A stretch of 64,000 bases of DNA, from positions 868,001 through 932,000 of the forward strand of contig JAQQWL010000016.1 of NCBI GenBank assembly GCA_038363925.1, given 5' to 3'. Below the pieces are notes generated by a model. The model was given only the letters and a program-made list of their open reading frames with translations, did no database searches and was not told the origin of the DNA. A program made the translations under genes and the position numbers. Each line of letters begins with the position of its first letter. Position 1 is the first letter of the stretch. Shown here piece by piece: positions 59,811 to 64,000 of the stretch. The stretch comes from Apiospora phragmitis. Lineage: Eukaryota > Ascomycota > Sordariomycetes > Amphisphaeriales > Apiosporaceae.

Positions 59811-62152
59811 ATCGCATATAGAGCACTGAAATAGAAACTCGTCTACTCGGCATGGTCTGTAATCAATAGAAGATAAATACATACCTTTCTTCTAGACGCA
59901 CTTTCGTTTGGTATGTTTTATCTGGCAAACCAGTTTCGGCACAGGTGAACTCAGCAATGACAAACCTGGCAGTAAGTTAATCATAAGCCACCAACTTCTA
60001 TACAGTTATAAAAGGTATTTAAACCTTAATAGCTTAATGGTATAGGTATCTTGTATGCCTGCTCTGGGGTCAGAACTGGGGTGGTGCCAGCAGGCCGGGG
60101 TTGTTCAGGTTAGAATAGTGGCACATGAACAACGTGCACGTTCCGTTCATGGCTGTTAGCAGGTACATAGACATGAAAGTTACAACCCGGTCACTGGATG
60201 CTGCAGAGAGGCTAAAGCAATAGAGAAATCTACTTGCGTGTTATGTATGCCTCTTGCTCTCTGAACAGAGGTTTTCATTCAATAATTAGTCTTATGGCCG
60301 CATCGGTCATGGGTCAACTTTTCCTTTGCCAGGTCCCAGTCTAACAGAAACGCACGCTTGTTTACAATAGTTCACGCCTGCTCAGGAGCTGCTTTTGCCT
60401 ACAAGACTCAACCATATGTATCAAAACCTGCCTCTTCGGGCAACCTCCATACTCCAGATCAGACCCTCCTCCATACTTTTGTTCCAATCTGCGTTCATCC
60501 AATGACTCCGCTTAGGTTTACCATCAGTAAGCTATAGAAAGCCGACTGCCTGTAAGTGCCATCATGCACCCTGCGCCCCTCTTGGTAGATGGATAGTGAC
60601 CCTTTAACCCCATTCCCTGAAGCTAAAGGGTCTTGTGAGAAGTACCAGACGGATGCACGTTACTACTACCGTGATACATGCTAACGAATACCTATAGCAC
60701 TTGAACACAAGTGGAGACCTCCACGGATCAGAAACCCAAGCATAAGACCCTTAGCCAGGGCCTACTTGCTCGTCCAAGATCTACGTTGTCGAGGCTGTAC
60801 GTTTATCCTCTATCAATGATCGCCTATGTTCTGCTGGGACTGGCTGTGCGTGTATTTTCTTGACGTCTTGGTCCGGACGAAAGAAGCTAAAATCATATCG
60901 TTGATGTTCTTGTCTGATCGTTCTGCTATATCAGACTCACCTGACAACTCATCAGCACCAAGGCTGTCCCATCAGCAGTGCAGCGGAATCGATGGCTTTT
61001 CTGGCAACCTAGACTTATATTCAGTTGGAACTGGACATCACCTAGCAGCACCACCACTCATTTCTCCGCTTGCAGTCTAAATAGCAAGTACTCTGACAAT
61101 ACTACGTCCGAGGGCCCTTGAGCAACTTACCTACCACCAGAGTCGTCACGGCCAAGTTGGATATCTAGTCCAAGTCAGTACAACCCTCCGTTTGTTATTC
61201 TTGCATCTTGTCTACTTTACCTATCACTTCTTTCGTCTACCTTATTCCTCATCCCTTGTCCCATAACGGCTTCAACCCATGTGACACGGAGAGGTCTTTC
61301 GTTGATGACAGCTGGATGGTGCCCAAACTGCAGCTTCCCTCCAGTGACGGTCTCCGCATTTGTTTGTTTTGGGTGAAGCTTCACTTTGCCTTCCTCGCTC
61401 ACGATTTCCCCCCATGCTTATCCTTCTTCACTTCTCGGCTACCGCGTTCTAACATCGACAGACATAACCAAGGCAAAACGAAGCACATCAAACCCGTGAA
61501 CCAACATCACGGACACGGCCAATACTGGCTGCTCAGATTGCAGAGCACATATTTCCAGCTAGACACCACTACGACTACACTGACCTGACAAATTCAGCAT
61601 TACAAAACTGTAAGTGAAGCCAAATCACCCGCATTCATCCATACACCCTACATGCTTCCATTCCAGTTCTGGATCTCGTTCTTTAGCACAAGAACACTGT
61701 CTGCTCTCACGCTATTATACGCGGTTCCAGTCACGTATCAGGTGTTCGGGCATATGCCAAAAGATACCCTTCGTTCCCTTCTCAATAACTTGACCTCCAG
61801 GGCTACTGGCTGTCATATTCTCTTTACCCACCGAGCACATCAGTCAAATTTTCGTCCCGTGTGCACCTTGTCTGCCCACTGTCCCCCAGTACGCACAATC
61901 CTTGCCAAATCAACTTGACTTGCACCACCATATATATATTGGGCACGCAGGCAACAAACTTGCACCTTCCCTTATTCCATTCCGAATTCACAGATCGATT
62001 TATCCTCAACCGCAACTTTCACTTTGGGAACATACTGTCCCGCTTCCCATTACCACTCTCGCCGTACAACAGTCATTAACCCACTTCGTACACAGACGTA
62101 CCTGCTAGACCGTCTTCACACCTCCTGAGACTCAAGCCAGTAACTAGACACG
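59811..62152. other. Spacer between the PQ-loop gene and the basic-protein gene
   Basis: About 2.3 kb without a supported gene. Open frames (126 codons or fewer) show no domain. The last 500 bases are CA/CT-rich and probably hold the promoter and leader of the gene at 62153. Confidence 0.55.
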
Positions 62153-63536
62153 ATGGCACCTACAAACAAGACCAACTTCAAGTCCTACGACTCGGCTATC
62201 CGTCTTCTTGCGGCTGTGGTTGCTACAGGCAAGCCCAAATTGGACTTTAAGGGTAAGTGTTGATTTTTATTCCTTTTCTTCCGGCATGCCCACACGTACA
62301 TGAACTCAAGTTTCGCGCGAGGAGTTTCTGCCACAAACCCCGTATCCCGTACTAAGTTACCTAGCAATCGCACTTCACATGGGAGAGGATTTCACCGGCC
62401 CCTCAGTGGACCATCGTCTTCGGCCCATCAAGCGGCTGGCAAAGATGCAGGAACGCTATGTTGCCGAGAACAAGAACCCAGGTGATCTGCCTGTCGATGA
62501 GAAAGGTAAGTCTGAATCGCAAGCGCGTTTTCTAACTTCAACCTAAAGGAATCTGGACGGAATTTTCAAGGCCACATTTGATGTCGATGGAGGGAAATTC
62601 GAACTTCGACACCCACTTTCCTGAATGTTCAACAAGGGAAGGGGCCGGGTGCCAACCACATCTCAACTCGATGCCTCGATTCCTTGCACATTTCTTTTCC
62701 TCAAATATGTTCCTTCTTCTTACACTGGAAAGACCGAGATCTAAGGCTAACCGTGACATGTAGAGATCCAGAAGCTCTTTGGAGAGTCTACGGCCGATGG
62801 CATTGAGTGGCAGTTCCGATCAATCAAGAAGCTAGGCAAGGCCCAACAGGAGGCTGCGAAGAAGGGAGAGGACACCTCCAAGGTTACCATTGATGGCGTC
62901 GGTACTCCCAAGACCAACCGCACCCTTGCTGGCACTCCTGGTGGCCGCAAGCGATTTGCGACTGCCGTCACGACGCCCACCACTACCGGCAAGCGTGCCC
63001 GCATCAAGAAGGTTGACGATGACCTGGATGACGACGTCGATGGTGAGGAGATCGTAGAGGCCAATACGCCCACTCACAAGAAGCCGAGATTCACGGACAG
63101 TGCCGCCGATCAGGTCGCTCCTTCTCCTGCCGCCAATGCCTCTCCATTCGTCAATGGACAGCAGCCTGTGTCCCTATTCGGCAATGGTCAGGCACAGGTC
63201 ACTGCCGGACCCGTCAGTTTCACAGCTGCTTCTCTTCCTGGGCCCACTTTGGCTAATGACGATGACCTGGTTGAGATCGACAGTTCCCAATTCTCACAGT
63301 CCTCGGCCAAGAGCAAGCTGGATGCGGCTACTCGACATAAGCATATGAAGCAGGAGCCTGCGGGTGCTGATGTGTCGAGCTCCTTCGCCGACATCCCGCA
63401 TTCTCAATCTTTGGAAAGCAGCCACCATGTTGCCACCAGCTTTTACAATCCCCACAGCTTCGGCCCGGTTCCTGCCCATGACAACTCGGTCTTCTCTAAC
63501 CAGAACCACGAGGATCTGTCAGAGGATGAGGTCTGA
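62153..63536 (+). CDS. Uncharacterised basic, probably nuclear protein
   Basis: Family not recognised. Three exons, 62153-62252, 62365-62505 and 62764-63536, give 337 aa; all junctions are in phase. The first 95 residues look like a compact helical domain (YDSAIRLLAAVVATG, then AIALHMGEDFTGPSVDHRLRP, IKRLAKMQERYV, EKEIQKLFGES), possibly a small DNA- or histone-binding fold. The rest is disordered, with basic patches (TPGGRKRF, GKRARIKK, THKKPRF) that could be nuclear localisation signals, and acidic stretches (DDDLDDDVDGEE). It ends NHEDLSEDEV. Intron 2 is unusually long for this window (258 nt). The nuclear role is inference from composition only. Confidence 0.8.
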
Positions 63537-64000
63537 AGCCTTCGACACCATCGACATATTGTTGTCCTTTTAGGCAAATTCTGAGTTTGTACGAGTACGG
63601 GAGAGATCCCATGTGAGATGATTGGTCACTAAGGGGTGACGAAACATGGCGAAGAAAGACAAGGGCGAGGTGTCACACCTTGAGCCGTAGAGAAGCAGGG
63701 AGCCATGTGCCCCAAGATTCTCTTTATCCATAGAGGGCAGGCTCTCTTGACAGCAATGCGTTGCGATATTGAGTTTCGACACAATCTCCGGCTCAGACAG
63801 GGCGAGTAATGGGGCCGCTTGCAGAATTGGCAGCGTTGATTTGATGACACCCCAAGTTTGCGATTGAGTTCATATTTTGTTTTCGGTAGCATACATAATA
63901 AGTCAGTTCTGACCACCAACATCTCAGGCTTCGCACACAAGCTTCCAATTGCAGTACAATGAAAAAGCGGATAGGATTCTTGCTCAGGCACACCGGATCT
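63537..64000. other. Right-edge spacer
   Basis: Probable 3' UTR of the preceding gene followed by non-coding sequence. Open frames on the minus strand have no recognisable content. A gene continuing beyond the window cannot be excluded. Confidence 0.5.

Noticed and set aside
1..64000. Biosynthetic gene cluster, CRISPR array, prophage or viral insertion
   Set aside because: No polyketide, peptide or terpene synthase, no spaced repeats and no viral genes are present; the genes are mainly housekeeping.

Overview
The window is nuclear DNA from a filamentous ascomycete, most likely a Sordariomycete. The evidence is short introns (about 50-110 nt) with CTRAC-type branch sites, a C6-zinc regulator of the Pezizomycotina type, a Q-rich Mau2/Scc4, and a Tc1/impala-type transposon. 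I cannot name the species. Gene density is low: 13 supported protein genes (one a transposase) and two tRNA genes in 64 kb. Exon borders were placed by hand from splice signals, reading phase and protein-family continuity.

Layout. 1.06-1.14 kb: intron-containing tRNA-Glu(CUC). 1.7-2.9 kb: ribosomal protein L4 (+), with an intron in its leader. 3.5-5.6 kb: an ARO8-type aminotransferase (-). 7.2-9.2 kb: MET12-type methylenetetrahydrofolate reductase (+). 9.2-18.2 kb: a 9-kb gene desert ending in a pyrimidine-rich leader. 18.2-19.7 kb: GSK3 kinase (+). 21.4-23.9 kb: nuclear cap-binding subunit CBP80 (+). 23.9-37.8 kb: a 14-kb desert. 37.8-40.6 kb: Zn2Cys6 regulator (+). 40.6-45.3 kb: microsatellite-rich spacer with an unexplained block of open frames at 43.3-45.2 kb. 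45.3-48.5 kb: cohesin loader Mau2/Scc4 (-). 49.1-50.4 kb: an intact Tc1-like transposon. 50.9-52.4 kb: alpha/beta-hydrolase (+). 52.6-54.3 kb: RAI1 (-). 54.7-55.6 kb: uncharacterised gene (+). 55.7-56.8 kb: GET4 (-). 57.5-57.6 kb: intron-containing tRNA-Gly(CCC), with a decayed duplicate of its 3' flank downstream. 58.8-59.8 kb: ANY1-like PQ-loop protein (+). 62.2-63.5 kb: uncharacterised basic protein (+).

The genes are mostly conserved housekeeping functions: translation, one-carbon and amino-acid metabolism, cap biology, cohesion, and tail-anchored protein insertion. I see no biosynthetic cluster, virus, CRISPR or novel multigene system.

The most consistent anomaly is five single-base frame breaks in four otherwise well-preserved genes (CBP80 twice, the Zn2Cys6 regulator, Mau2, RAI1). 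Each sits in a short homopolymer and each is a missing base. This points to consensus sequencing errors rather than biology. Other points of interest are the transposon with both ends and an open transposase, a GC-AG intron in GSK3, three AAG 3' splice sites, the duplicated flank of tRNA-Gly, and two long non-coding deserts that do not look like repeat-induced-point-mutated transposons.
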